Assembly (NCBI GenBank): GCA_040755755.1
Contig: JBFLZW010000045.1
Span: 30,619-81,521 of the forward strand
From: a bacterium
GTDB lineage: Bacteria; SZUA-182; DTGQ01
DNA length: 50,903 bases
Direction: 5' to 3'
Part shown: positions 29,803-37,920 of the stretch, piece by piece
Layout of the letters: each line of letters begins with the position of its first letter
Position numbering within the stretch: position 1 is the stretch's first letter
Notes under the pieces: model-generated
Database searches by the model: none
The model's input: the letters and a program-made list of their open reading frames with translations, nothing else
Told to the model about the DNA's origin: nothing
Program-made: the position numbers and the translations under genes

Positions 29803-32800
29803 ATGGGCAGGAAAAGAGAGCTCGCTGTCAGTGTTTTAGTCTGTCTTGTATTGCTCGGCCCGGGTTTTGCCGGGCAAATGCCTTGTGCCTTTGGCCGCGA
29901 TTTGCGCATTCCTCGGGACTATCCCCGCATCCAGGAGGCAATTGATGCATCTTCTCCGGGAGACCGGATTATGGTAGCTGAGGGAAACTACCCGGAGCAG
30001 GTCCGGCTGAAAGCGGGAATTACTCTGGAAGGGGGCTGGAACAAGCAGTTTACCCAGAGGGACTGGAAAAAATACCCGACCGTCATCGATGTCAAGGGGA
30101 AGAATGGATGGGCGATCTTTGCCGCCAGCGATACGGTTTTAGATGGCTTTATCGTTCAGAACGCGACCCAGGTGAAGACGGAAAAAGAGGAGTACGGCAG
30201 CGGCATTTACTGCCTTTCAGCGCAGCAGGTAATCATCCGGAACAATACCTTTCGGCAGAATGAGCCCAGCGGGATATATGCGGGCGACAGCCAGGTAACC
30301 ATCATCGGAAACCACATTCTGAACAATGTCAAGGCCGGGATACATCTGGAGAAAGGATCGACCCTGGTCGTTCAATCAAATATTATCGAGGGCAATAAGG
30401 AGGCGGGGATTTCCTCATTAAGTAAGGTCCCTAACCGGATCGAGGTCTTCGGGAACCGGGTTTTCCGCAATGGCCGGGGCGGCATCGACTGCCAGAATGC
30501 TACCGGGAAAGTTTACAACAATATTGTTTATGAAAATAAGGAGGCTGGTATCCGGGGCTGCATCTCTCCCCTGGAGGTGATCAACAACACGGTTGTCAGG
30601 AATGGGCAGGCCGGAGTATCCATGGATGACCAGAGCAGGGAGATTACCATAAAAAATAATATCTTAGTTTTCAACGCCGAGTCAGGGATCTCATCCGCTC
30701 AGCGAGGCTACAGCCATAACCTTTTATTTGCCAATACGGGAGAGGAATACTGCGACCCCAACCTTCTGCCCTGCATCCGCAGTCAGCATGCAGGATATGA
30801 GGATGAAGAGAGTTACCGGAAGATCGGACAGATCATCGCCAATCCCCGGTTCGTGGATCCCAACAGCCACGATTATCACCTTTTGCCCGGCTCCCCGGCC
30901 ATCGACGCGGGAGACAGCAACCCCATCTATGCGGACAAAAATTTCCCCCCCTCCCTGGGTTCCGAGCGAAACGATATGGGTGCCTATGGCGGGCCTTACA
31001 CCGTCGCAGAGGAGCGGAACAAAACGAATCGCGCCCCCCTGCCCAAGGCTGAAATCTCCTCCCCGCTCTTTGCCGGAGATACCGTCCGGCTGGATGCATC
31101 CGCAAGTCAGGACCCTGACGGTGATATGCTGAAATATGAGTGGGCTCTGCTCTCGGCACCTTCGGGGAGCACGGCCAAAATTTTCCGGTCCGACAGGCCG
31201 AAAACCACCTTTCAGGCGGACCGTGCGGGGGAATACCGGATCAGCCTGAAGCTCGTGGATCGATGGGGAGCCAGCGGAGAAACCACCCTGGTGGCCAAAG
31301 TCCAGAAGAACCATCCTCCCACCGCCTATGCGGGTGAGGATCTTGAATCGGTCAGTATGGGAGATACGATCAAACTGTCCGGTGATGTCAGCAGTGATGA
31401 CGATGGGGACCCCCTTACCTACCGGTGGCAGTTTGCGGCCCGGCCCCAGAAGAGCCAGGCCCGGCTTTCCGATCCATCATCCGCCTCCCCCTCGTTTACG
31501 GTTGATCAGCCCGGCTGCTACCTCCTGCAGCTTATGGTAAACGATGGCCAGACAGACAGCCAGCCGGATGAAATCGTGATCAACACCGTCTATGCGTCGC
31601 CCGACAAGATCCGGCACGTACCGGCCCAGTACCCCACCATCCAGAGTGCCGTCGATGCAGCTCAACCGGGAGATACTGTCCTGGTCCAGGCTGGAACTTA
31701 CCGGGAAAATGTCTATATCGACAAACTGCTCAACCTGAAAGGTGTCAACTGGCCGGTGATCGATGGAGGGGGTAAGCCGGGAAATGTGGACACGGTAAAA
31801 ATTGACTCTCTGGGTGAGCAGGCCGGACGGATCGAAGGGTTTGTAATCACCGGCGGAGGCTCAGGCCCGCTGGCACATGGACTGAGCTCCTGGGACTCTT
31901 CCCCCACGATCTGCAATAATCAGTTTACCGGAAATCTCAATAACGGCATCGGGCTGCACGGCCGCAGGCTGCTGTCCGAAAAGGCGCAAGTCTATGGCAA
32001 TATCGTCTATGGGAACAAAGGGGGCATCGGTAATGGACGGGGCGGCTGCGCCCATATTCACCACAACTATGTGTTCCGTAATTCGGTCTTCGGCATCGGC
32101 TGCCGGGGATTCTCCGCTCCCCGGATCGAGCATAACCACATCTTCGAAAACGATATCGGCGTCGGTATGCGAGAGGTTTCCTCACCCCAAATTGTCGGAA
32201 ACTTAATTTATCATAACAAGCGCGGCATAACCTTAAGCCCGGTATCTACAGTCAAGGCTTCCAAAGGAGAGGATATCCTGATCTATAATAACCTGATCTT
32301 CCAGAATCGGGAGATCGGTCTGTCGGTTACTTCATTTAATCTCTCCCGGGTGATGATAATCAACAATACGATCGATTCCAATGGCCGGGAAAAACCGAGC
32401 CGCCGGGCAGGCGGCATTATCCTGGGGTGGCCCTGGCCAGCCACATTTGAAGCTGTAATCCAAAATAACGTCATCACCAATAACACGGGAGCAGGCATAC
32501 TGAATTACCCTGGCCCGCAAGACCTGCGTGGAACAGGTGATGCGGTCCAGGCAGCCCAGGGAGAAACGAAAGAACCTGCACGGCTGGGAGGAGCAAAGGT
32601 CGCCCTTGCCCGCAATAACCTGTGGAACAATACCGAGAATTACTCCGGATGCCTGACCGGAGATGGAGATATCTCGCAGGACCCCATCTTTGCAGCCCAG
32701 GGCAGGCAGCCTTGGGAGCAATATTTCCTCAGCCAGACCGATGCCGGACAGTCGCAGAACAGCCCCTGTGTGAACGCAGGCCTTGCCAGCACTACCGCGG

Positions 32801-32946
32801 CCCCGTACCTGGCCGGACACACTACCCGCGTTGATTTACAGCCGGATACCGCCGGTCCGGACCTTGGCTTTCACTACTTTCCCGCTGATTGCGGCCAGGA
32901 CCTGCCCTCTCTGGTCAGGGAAAAACTTGAGGGGCAGGCCAAATGA
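29803..32946 (+). CDS. Secreted double beta-helix protein with PKD-like domains
   Basis: A 1047-residue exported protein with a signal peptide (LAVSVLVCLVLLGPGFAG). Two right-handed parallel beta-helix regions, about 35-400 and 605-1030, each begin with the same capping motif (DYPRIQEAIDASSPGDRIMV and QYPTIQSAVDAAQPGDTVLV) and carry many IxxN, NNT and GI repeats typical of NosD/pectate-lyase-like coils. Two PKD-like modules lie between (about 405-600), with DASASQDPDGDMLKYEW and SGDVSSDDDGDPLTYRW. The second half looks like a duplication of the first. Such proteins bind or cleave polysaccharides; no catalytic site is certain. Confidence 0.88.
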   Translation: MGRKRELAVSVLVCLVLLGPGFAGQMPCAFGRDLRIPRDYPRIQEAIDASSPGDRIMVAEGNYPEQVRLKAGITLEGGWNKQFTQRDWKKYPTVIDVKGKNGWAIFAASDTVLDGFIVQNATQVKTEKEEYGSGIYCLSAQQVIIRNNTFRQNEPSGIYAGDSQVTIIGNHILNNVKAGIHLEKGSTLVVQSNIIEGNKEAGISSLSKVPNRIEVFGNRVFRNGRGGIDCQNATGKVYNNIVYENKEAGIRGCISPLEVINNTVVRNGQAGVSMDDQSREITIKNNILVFNAESGISSAQRGYSHNLLFANTGEEYCDPNLLPCIRSQHAGYEDEESYRKIGQIIANPRFVDPNSHDYHLLPGSPAIDAGDSNPIYADKNFPPSLGSERNDMGAYGGPYTVAEERNKTNRAPLPKAEISSPLFAGDTVRLDASASQDPDGDMLKYEWALLSAPSGSTAKIFRSDRPKTTFQADRAGEYRISLKLVDRWGASGETTLVAKVQKNHPPTAYAGEDLESVSMGDTIKLSGDVSSDDDGDPLTYRWQFAARPQKSQARLSDPSSASPSFTVDQPGCYLLQLMVNDGQTDSQPDEIVINTVYASPDKIRHVPAQYPTIQSAVDAAQPGDTVLVQAGTYRENVYIDKLLNLKGVNWPVIDGGGKPGNVDTVKIDSLGEQAGRIEGFVITGGGSGPLAHGLSSWDSSPTICNNQFTGNLNNGIGLHGRRLLSEKAQVYGNIVYGNKGGIGNGRGGCAHIHHNYVFRNSVFGIGCRGFSAPRIEHNHIFENDIGVGMREVSSPQIVGNLIYHNKRGITLSPVSTVKASKGEDILIYNNLIFQNREIGLSVTSFNLSRVMIINNTIDSNGREKPSRRAGGIILGWPWPATFEAVIQNNVITNNTGAGILNYPGPQDLRGTGDAVQAAQGETKEPARLGGAKVALARNNLWNNTENYSGCLTGDGDISQDPIFAAQGRQPWEQYFLSQTDAGQSQNSPCVNAGLASTTAAPYLAGHTTRVDLQPDTAGPDLGFHYFPADCGQDLPSLVREKLEGQAK

Positions 32947-33433
32947 TTGTGCCACAAGGTTGCCGTGGATTTACTACCTTGGAAGTATCAACCATTTCCA
33001 TTGACATTTTTAATTGGAATCTCTCTACCGGACACTTTTGAGGTAACAACCGCGAATGAACGCGAACTGAACAACGAGGACTCGATAATGAAGGCAAATC
33101 AAAAGAATTTATCAGCGTCTATTCGTGTGCATTCGCGGTTGATTACAGGAATTGAAAAAAAAGTGTCCGGTAGCGAATATAAAAATTAATAAAACTAAAT
33201 GCCAATCTAACCATTTAATCTTCTTCCGGCTTCCAACTCTTGATTCCTGGCTCTTCTTGCACCAAAGTTTGAACAAAATTTCTATTGTACGGGCAGTAAG
33301 GGCCTACAAGTGCAGGGATTCAGTTTCGGGAGGAATTCCCGGTGGTCGTTTTCTGCCTGTTGAGCCGATCTAGGAATAGTCAGGAAGAGAAACTAAACCT
33401 TTCTCAGTCTAATTCAGTCTAATGTGGTAAAGC
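32947..33433. other. Gene-free stretch holding a MITE-like palindrome
   Basis: 487 bp between the beta-helix gene and the P-type-ATPase-like gene. The palindromic element at 33026-33172 is described separately. The rest (33173-33433) holds no supported gene or RNA. Confidence 0.5.
33026..33172. repeat. MITE-like element with nested inverted repeats
   Basis: TACCGGACACTTTT (33026-33039) and AAAAGTGTCCGGTA (33159-33172) are perfect 14-bp terminal inverted repeats. Inside, AACCGCGAATG (33049-33059) and CATTCGCGGTT (33130-33140) form a perfect 11-bp pair. The element is 147 bp, carries no ORF, and resembles the widespread CCGCGAATGAACGCGAA palindromes. No target-site duplication was recognised. 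Confidence 0.7.
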
Positions 33434-34492
33434 ATGACGACTTCAAATCCACATGATATCCCTCATATTCAGTGTTCCCCGGACTCTTCTTCACAAGCGA
33501 TGACCTCCAGGGATCAGATACTCGTGCAGCACAAGGGCGGGCATCGGGAAAGCAGCCGGCAAGAAAAGATAAGCTTTTCCCCTTTCATGGCCGGAGCTTG
33601 TATCCTTGCCCTGTCATGTGGTGATTTTCTGGCTGCCCTCGAAATTGTGGGTATTCTCGGATTCAGCATGCTCCTTGAAAGCCATGCGTCCCGGAAGCTT
33701 TGGAAAGCCCGGCAGGAAGCCCTCAAGGGGAATGCCGCAAATATGCTTATCATGGTTGAACGAGGAGCAAAGGGCGGGAGTGAAATTTCCGCCAGTCAGG
33801 CCAATCTTACACCGGAGGTTAATGCACCCGTGAGCATGTTCTCGTTTACCCGGTATCCGCCCATAAGACGAGCCGATGAACTGAGGCAACAACTGGTGGG
33901 GCTGGGTACTCTGGCCATAGCGGGAACCTTTCTGACTTCGCAGGATTCCTCCAGGGCTTTTTCGGTCGCGCTGGCAGTTGCCTGCCCCTACGCCACAGTC
34001 CTTGCATCCTCGGCTGCATTTACCTGTGCTCAGGCTGGTGCAGCCCGCAGCGGCATTCTTATCGAGAGCGGCCTTGCTCTTGAGAGATTTGGGGAGGCTG
34101 ACAGCCTGTGCTTTGTCCAGACTCCCGTTTCGGGCTCGCATCAGGTGAGTGAAGAGGTTCTGCGCTGCCTCCGGAAGGAGGGGGTGCAGATGATTGCAAA
34201 AGCGCAGTGGCCCCAGGAGGCCATCGAGCTGGCTGACATAACCCTGGTGGATGCCAGCTTCGAACAACTGCTGTTCATCCGGCAACTGAGCCATAAGACT
34301 CTCTGTATCATGGAGCAGAATCATTGGCTGGCAGTTGCTGCCAATATTGCCGAGCTTGCCCTTGAATTTGGAGATTGCCTCACTCCCCTGACGGGCAATC
34401 TCCTGCACCTTGCGCGGGGTCTTGGAATTATGCTCAATTCCATCCGGTTGCTGAAGTGGAAGCCCGCCCGCCAGACTCAAGGAGCGAGATGA
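33434..34492 (+). CDS. Shrunken P-type ATPase-like protein without phosphorylation site
   Basis: A 352-residue open frame resembling the membrane parts of heavy-metal P1B ATPases. LAVACPYATVLASS (residues 181-193) matches the TM6 CPC segment with CPY. It is followed by ARSGILIESGLALERFGEADSL, like the usual ARRGILIKGGEALE. The catalytic DKTGT is replaced by CFVQTPVSG (226-234), so the phosphorylated Asp is gone, and most of the actuator and nucleotide domains are missing. EAIELADITLVD and LARGLGIMLNSIRLLKW near the end match the P-domain tail and last helices. No stop or frameshift is seen. It may be a decaying gene or a repurposed metal-binding or accessory membrane protein. Confidence 0.72.
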   Translation: MTTSNPHDIPHIQCSPDSSSQAMTSRDQILVQHKGGHRESSRQEKISFSPFMAGACILALSCGDFLAALEIVGILGFSMLLESHASRKLWKARQEALKGNAANMLIMVERGAKGGSEISASQANLTPEVNAPVSMFSFTRYPPIRRADELRQQLVGLGTLAIAGTFLTSQDSSRAFSVALAVACPYATVLASSAAFTCAQAGAARSGILIESGLALERFGEADSLCFVQTPVSGSHQVSEEVLRCLRKEGVQMIAKAQWPQEAIELADITLVDASFEQLLFIRQLSHKTLCIMEQNHWLAVAANIAELALEFGDCLTPLTGNLLHLARGLGIMLNSIRLLKWKPARQTQGAR

Positions 34493-34536
34493 ATCACTTC
34501 GCTCTTATGGGAAAGACGACACGGCAGTGTTGTATT

Positions 34537-34611
34537 TCTCCCGCAGAGACGCTGAGACGCAGAGGGTATCATTTTCGGTTATTCTCTGCGCCTTTGCGTC
34601 TCTGCGGGAGA
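34537..34611. repeat. Palindromic repeat with 16-bp arms
   Basis: TCTCCCGCAGAGACGC (34537-34552) and GCGTCTCTGCGGGAGA (34596-34611) are perfect arms of a 75-bp non-coding palindrome, with further near-pairing inside (GACGCAGAG against CTCTGCGCC). It follows the P-type-ATPase-like gene and could end its transcript. A separate family from the element at 33026. Confidence 0.75.
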
Positions 34612-34672
34612 TCATTCTTCCATCCTTGAATACGGGCCATCGGATGTGTGCCACGTATCCCATATGAGCGAA

Positions 34673-35605
34673 TCACTTTTGATAATCATAATGAATTCGG
34701 GGATCGATGAGAGTATACGACAGGTCCGTGAGGAGATTTACCAGGACATAGCTCATGGCTACGACCAGAACACACCCCTGGATCAGGGGATAGTCCCTGG
34801 TGTAAATGGCCTGAATGGTCAGCCTGCCGAGCCCTGGCCAGGCAAAAATCATTTCGGTGATGATCGATCCGGTCAGCAGGGCACCGATTTGCAGCCCGAC
34901 AATAGTGATGACCGGAATAAGGGCATTTTTCAGGGCATGCTTCAGAATAACCTTCCAGTATGGCAGCCCCTTGGCCCTGGCGGTAACAATGTAATCCTCC
35001 TCCAAAACGTCCAGCATACTGGAGCGGACCATCCGGGTCAGGATAGCGGACATGGATGTGCCAAGGGTAATGGCCGGAAGGACAAGGTGCCATATTCCGT
35101 CCCTGCCGGAGATCGGCAGCCAGCCAAGTTTCAGAGAGAAGAGAATGATCAGGAGAGGGCCGAGCCAGAAGTTTGGCATGGAAACCCCGATCAATGAGAA
35201 CAGTAAGGCTGCATGGTCGAAAAGGGAATAGTGCTTCAGAGCACAGATAATTCCGAGGGGAAGGGAAATCAGCAGGGCGGTCAGGATAGCTGCCAGCATC
35301 AGCTCCAGGGTCGCCGGATACTTTTTCATGATCAGAGACAAGACCGGCTGCTGTGAGTGCAGTGACCTGCCAAGGTCTCCTTTCCCCACCCTTGTGAGAA
35401 AATCGAAGTATTGCCGGATGATCGGTTTATCCAGGCCAAGCTCATGGCGCAGCAGTTGTTTATCCACGGCCTGGGCATTTTCTCCCAGCATGATATCTAC
35501 CGGATCTCCGGGAATACAGTGAATGAGAAAGAAAACCAGCGTAACTACCCCAAGAATGCTGGGAAACAGCCAGAGAATCCTCTTTGCCAGATAGTTGAGA
35601 AGCAT
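34673..35605 (-). CDS. ABC-transporter permease, DppB family
   Basis: A 310-residue inner-membrane permease of the peptide/nickel (DppB/OppB) class. It has the typical N terminus RILWLFPSILGVVTLVFFLI, the periplasmic GDPVDIMLG segment, GDLGRS, and the EAA loop YIVTARAKGLPYWKVILKHALKNALIP, which contacts the ATPase. Six membrane segments are readable. Partner genes (DppA binding protein, DppC, DppD/F) are absent from the window, so it is an orphan and its substrate is unknown. It diverges from the hyp operon, with its 5' end facing it. Confidence 0.9.
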   Translation of the reverse strand: MLLNYLAKRILWLFPSILGVVTLVFFLIHCIPGDPVDIMLGENAQAVDKQLLRHELGLDKPIIRQYFDFLTRVGKGDLGRSLHSQQPVLSLIMKKYPATLELMLAAILTALLISLPLGIICALKHYSLFDHAALLFSLIGVSMPNFWLGPLLIILFSLKLGWLPISGRDGIWHLVLPAITLGTSMSAILTRMVRSSMLDVLEEDYIVTARAKGLPYWKVILKHALKNALIPVITIVGLQIGALLTGSIITEMIFAWPGLGRLTIQAIYTRDYPLIQGCVLVVAMSYVLVNLLTDLSYTLIDPRIHYDYQK

Positions 35606-35612
35606 GGACCTT

Positions 35613-35650
35613 CACCCCCACCCAACATCCCCCCTCAAGGGGGAGGAGTT
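35613..35650. repeat. Dispersed CCCCCACCCA...GGGGGAGGAG repeat
   Basis: A short element with CTCAAGGGGG and its partial complement, which recurs at 37371-37438 (two pieces) and, inverted, near 16500-16545. Non-coding. It lies upstream of both the permease and hypC. Confidence 0.6.
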
Positions 35651-35697
35651 TATTGGATGCTTCAATGCAACGCGGGGAACATCTGTGAAATTATAGC

Positions 35698-35725
35698 TTG
35701 ACTTGAAAAGATATCCTATTATAAT
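35698..35725 (+). promoter_or_regulatory. Promoter of hypCD
   Basis: TTGACT at 35698-35703 and TATAAT at 35720-35725 with a 16-bp spacer. The leader would be about 70 bases and ends in AAGGAG before the hypC ATG. Confidence 0.6.
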
Positions 35726-35801
35726 CTAAGGAGAAATGCAAGCAAAAGTGCAGGTTGAAACTCGATTCCCCCAAAACCCCGGAAACAAGGAGTAAGATAC
35801 C

Positions 35802-36032
35802 ATGTGTATCGCCGTTCCCTGTCAGATTGTAGCGATTCACGATTCGACGGCCATTGTCGAAATTGGCGGCATTCGCAAAGAGGCATGGCTGGACCTGTTG
35901 AGTGAAGCGCAGGTCGGAGATTATGTTATTATTCATGCCGGATACGCTATCCAGAAACTGGATGCCGAGGATGCCGAGGAAACCCTCCGCCTTCTGAGAG
36001 AATTGGCCAACGCTGAGGAAAATGACCAATGA
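35802..36032 (+). CDS. hypC: Hydrogenase maturation chaperone HypC
   Basis: A 76-residue HypC. It starts MCIAVPCQIV with the essential Cys2 that carries the iron centre intermediate and contacts HypD and the large-subunit precursor. The beta-barrel core is STAIVEIGGIRKEAWLDLL, then VGDYVIIHAGYAIQKLD. It overlaps hypD by 4 bases (ATGA). No hydrogenase structural genes are nearby. Confidence 0.95.
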   Translation: MCIAVPCQIVAIHDSTAIVEIGGIRKEAWLDLLSEAQVGDYVIIHAGYAIQKLDAEDAEETLRLLRELANAEENDQ

Positions 36033-37120
36033 AATATCTTGACGAATTTCGTGATTCTGTCATTGCCGGGCAGCTCATTGAAAAAATCAGGCACCTGAGT
36101 GCCGGTGTCAATCGGAAGCTGCGGTTTATGGAGGTCTGCGGCAGCCATACCGTTGCCATTTATAAAGCTGGAATCAGGGGCTTTTTCCCTGATATTGATC
36201 TTATTTCCGGTCCCGGCTGTCCGGTCTGCGTCACCAGTACCCGGGATATCGACCGGGCTGTCAAGCTGGCCGGGATGCCGGATACCATTGTGACCACCTT
36301 TGGTGACATGATCCGGGTTCCGGGCTCGATCTCCAGCCTGCAGAAAAAGATATCCCAGGGGGCTGACGTCAGGATTGTCTATTCCCCCCTCGATGCCCTG
36401 CGGGTCGCCCGCGAGAACCCTGCCAAAAGGGTGGTTTTTCTGGCCGTTGGCTTTGAAACGACCGCACCGGCCATTGCAGCCACGGTTTTACAGGCAGCGA
36501 GGGAGAATTGCGGGAATTTTTCCGTGCTCTCATATCATAAGGTGATCCCTCCGGCCATGAAAGCGCTTCTGGCAGGGGAGGAAGTGCTGATCGACGGCTT
36601 CATCTGCCCCGGTCATGTGAGCGCCATTATCGGCTCGAAGCCCTACGAATTTATCTCCACGGAGTATCATCTGCCGGCGGTGATAACCGGATTTGAACCC
36701 GTGGATATCCTCCAGGCCCTCTACCTGATGATGGTGCAGATCAGGGAAAACCGTCCGGCGGTGGAGGTCCCGTATTCACGGGTCGTAAAGCCGGAAGGAA
36801 ACCCTCTGGCGGTCCGGAAGCTCCAGGAGGTCTTTCAGCCCGCCGATGCACAGTGGCGCGGCCTGGGAGTGATTCCGGAGAGCGGGTTAGTGCTCCGGGA
36901 GCAATTTGTCCGCTACGACGCCATGCGGCAGTTTGACCTTTCGGTCGAAGAGAAACCCGACCCTCCCGGCTGCGAATGCGGTCTTATTCTCAAGGGATTG
37001 AAGAAACCCGCAGACTGCCCCCTGTTTGGCCGTGCCTGCCACCCCCGGCATCCCGTGGGTCCCTGCATGGTTTCGACCGAAGGCAGTTGCGCCGCAGCGT
37101 ATAAGTATGGGAGAAGTTAA
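36029..37120 (+). CDS. hypD: Hydrogenase maturation factor HypD
   Basis: A 363-residue [4Fe-4S] protein that, with HypC, collects the Fe(CN)2CO unit of [NiFe] hydrogenase. Key motifs are FMEVCGSHTVAI near residue 40, SGPGCPVCVTS near 70, the segment FICPGHVSAI, and the C-terminal Cys cluster (PPGCECGLIL, PADCPLFGRACHPRHPVGPC). Its start overlaps hypC by 4 bases. hypE is separated from it by about 800 bp of repeats and a small gene, rather than following directly. Confidence 0.96.
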   Translation: MKYLDEFRDSVIAGQLIEKIRHLSAGVNRKLRFMEVCGSHTVAIYKAGIRGFFPDIDLISGPGCPVCVTSTRDIDRAVKLAGMPDTIVTTFGDMIRVPGSISSLQKKISQGADVRIVYSPLDALRVARENPAKRVVFLAVGFETTAPAIAATVLQAARENCGNFSVLSYHKVIPPAMKALLAGEEVLIDGFICPGHVSAIIGSKPYEFISTEYHLPAVITGFEPVDILQALYLMMVQIRENRPAVEVPYSRVVKPEGNPLAVRKLQEVFQPADAQWRGLGVIPESGLVLREQFVRYDAMRQFDLSVEEKPDPPGCECGLILKGLKKPADCPLFGRACHPRHPVGPCMVSTEGSCAAAYKYGRS

Positions 37121-37239
37121 ACTATGCAATGTTGCTGCTATACTATAAACGGCTTGGAACTGAACTTTTCCAGAGGAGTCAGGAGTCAGAATTCAGAAGA
37201 AGGTATGGGCCATCTTAAATAAGGAGTTCTTTTACCTTC

Positions 37240-37288
37240 TCCTGACTGCTGACTCCTGACTGCTGACTGCTGACTGCTGACTGCTGAG
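37240..37288. repeat. Short tandem 7-bp TGCTGAC repeats
   Basis: Seven or so copies of TGCTGAC or TCCTGAC in direct contact, non-coding. It resembles simple slippage rather than a CRISPR, because there are no spacers. Confidence 0.75.
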
Positions 37289-37487
37289 CAAAAAGTTCAA
37301 TATTCACCCGTTCGCAGTATAGTATTACAACGAGACTTTTCTGTGGTGATAGAGGAATGGTCATAATACATCACCCCCACCCAGCCTCCCCCCTCAAAGG
37401 GGAGGAACATGGAGGCTCCCTCCCAAAGGGGAGGAGTTTAGAAGGCGACTCCCTTCCTCCTATGTGAGGGAAAAGGAAAAAGACCAC

Positions 37488-37578
37488 ATGTAGGTAGGGT
37501 GGGGCTGCTTTTTTACCCCACCAAATACCGCACGCGATCTGTTGGTCGAGCCTAACTGGCCGCAGATTTAGCGCGACG
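37488..37578 (+). repeat. Dispersed repeat copy B, with hairpin
   Basis: About 90 bp matching the reverse complement of 7961-8050 with several substitutions and a 4-base GGTA duplication near the start. It contains the same GGTGGGGC-TGCTTTTTT-ACCCCACC hairpin and the conserved AAATACCGCACGCGATCT tail. Confidence 0.8.
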
Positions 37579-37619
37579 TATAATAAGCTATAAACTGGTG
37601 GATATATGTGGGTATAATA

Positions 37620-37883
37620 ATGATTGATGTAAAGACGGCTGCAAACAAGGCTTACGAATATTTTCGTGATCTGTATGCTGATAAGGACTTTAGTGCGGTT
37701 CTCCTTGAAGAGGTCGAATTAACTGACGACCAGAATTTTTGGCTTATCACCCTGAGTTACTTGATGCCAGCTATGGATCCGCCTCAGTTGTTCGGTACCG
37801 CACCAAAACGTGCCTATAAGATATTTACCATAGACGCCAATACTGGCAAAGTTAAGTCCATGAAAATACGGACTATTAAATAA
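37620..37883 (+). CDS. Conserved-looking small protein, 87 aa, unknown
   Basis: I chose the ATG at 37620; a GTG at 37608 would add four residues. Neither has a good Shine-Dalgarno. The protein has DVKTAANKAYEYFRDLY, LLEEVELTDDQNFWLITLSY and, at the C terminus, KRAYKIFTIDANTGKVKSMK. From memory this looks like a widespread family of small uncharacterised proteins with LEEVE and W-x-ITL blocks. It is soluble, with no signal peptide. It sits between hypD and hypE, 37 bp before hypE, so it is probably co-transcribed with hypE; a role in hydrogenase maturation is not shown. Confidence 0.6.
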   Translation: MIDVKTAANKAYEYFRDLYADKDFSAVLLEEVELTDDQNFWLITLSYLMPAMDPPQLFGTAPKRAYKIFTIDANTGKVKSMKIRTIK

Positions 37884-37920
37884 CAATGAACTGGTTCTCT
37901 TGATCAGTCAAGGAATATGT

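Larger units (their letters stand above)
37121..37619. other. Repeat-filled gap between hypD and the next gene
   Basis: 499 bp without a supported gene. It holds a GGAGTCAGGAGTCAGAATTC element (37174-37200; related pieces near 9080 and 42850), a run of 7-bp TGCTGAC units (37240-37288), two pyrimidine/purine repeats (37371-37438), and dispersed repeat copy B (37488-37578). It appears to be a landing zone for small repeats inside the hyp region. Confidence 0.6.

Noticed and set aside
37240-37288. TGCTGAC repeats as a CRISPR or iteron origin
   Set aside because: The 7-bp units are contiguous without spacers, and no replication gene or DnaA-box cluster is near.
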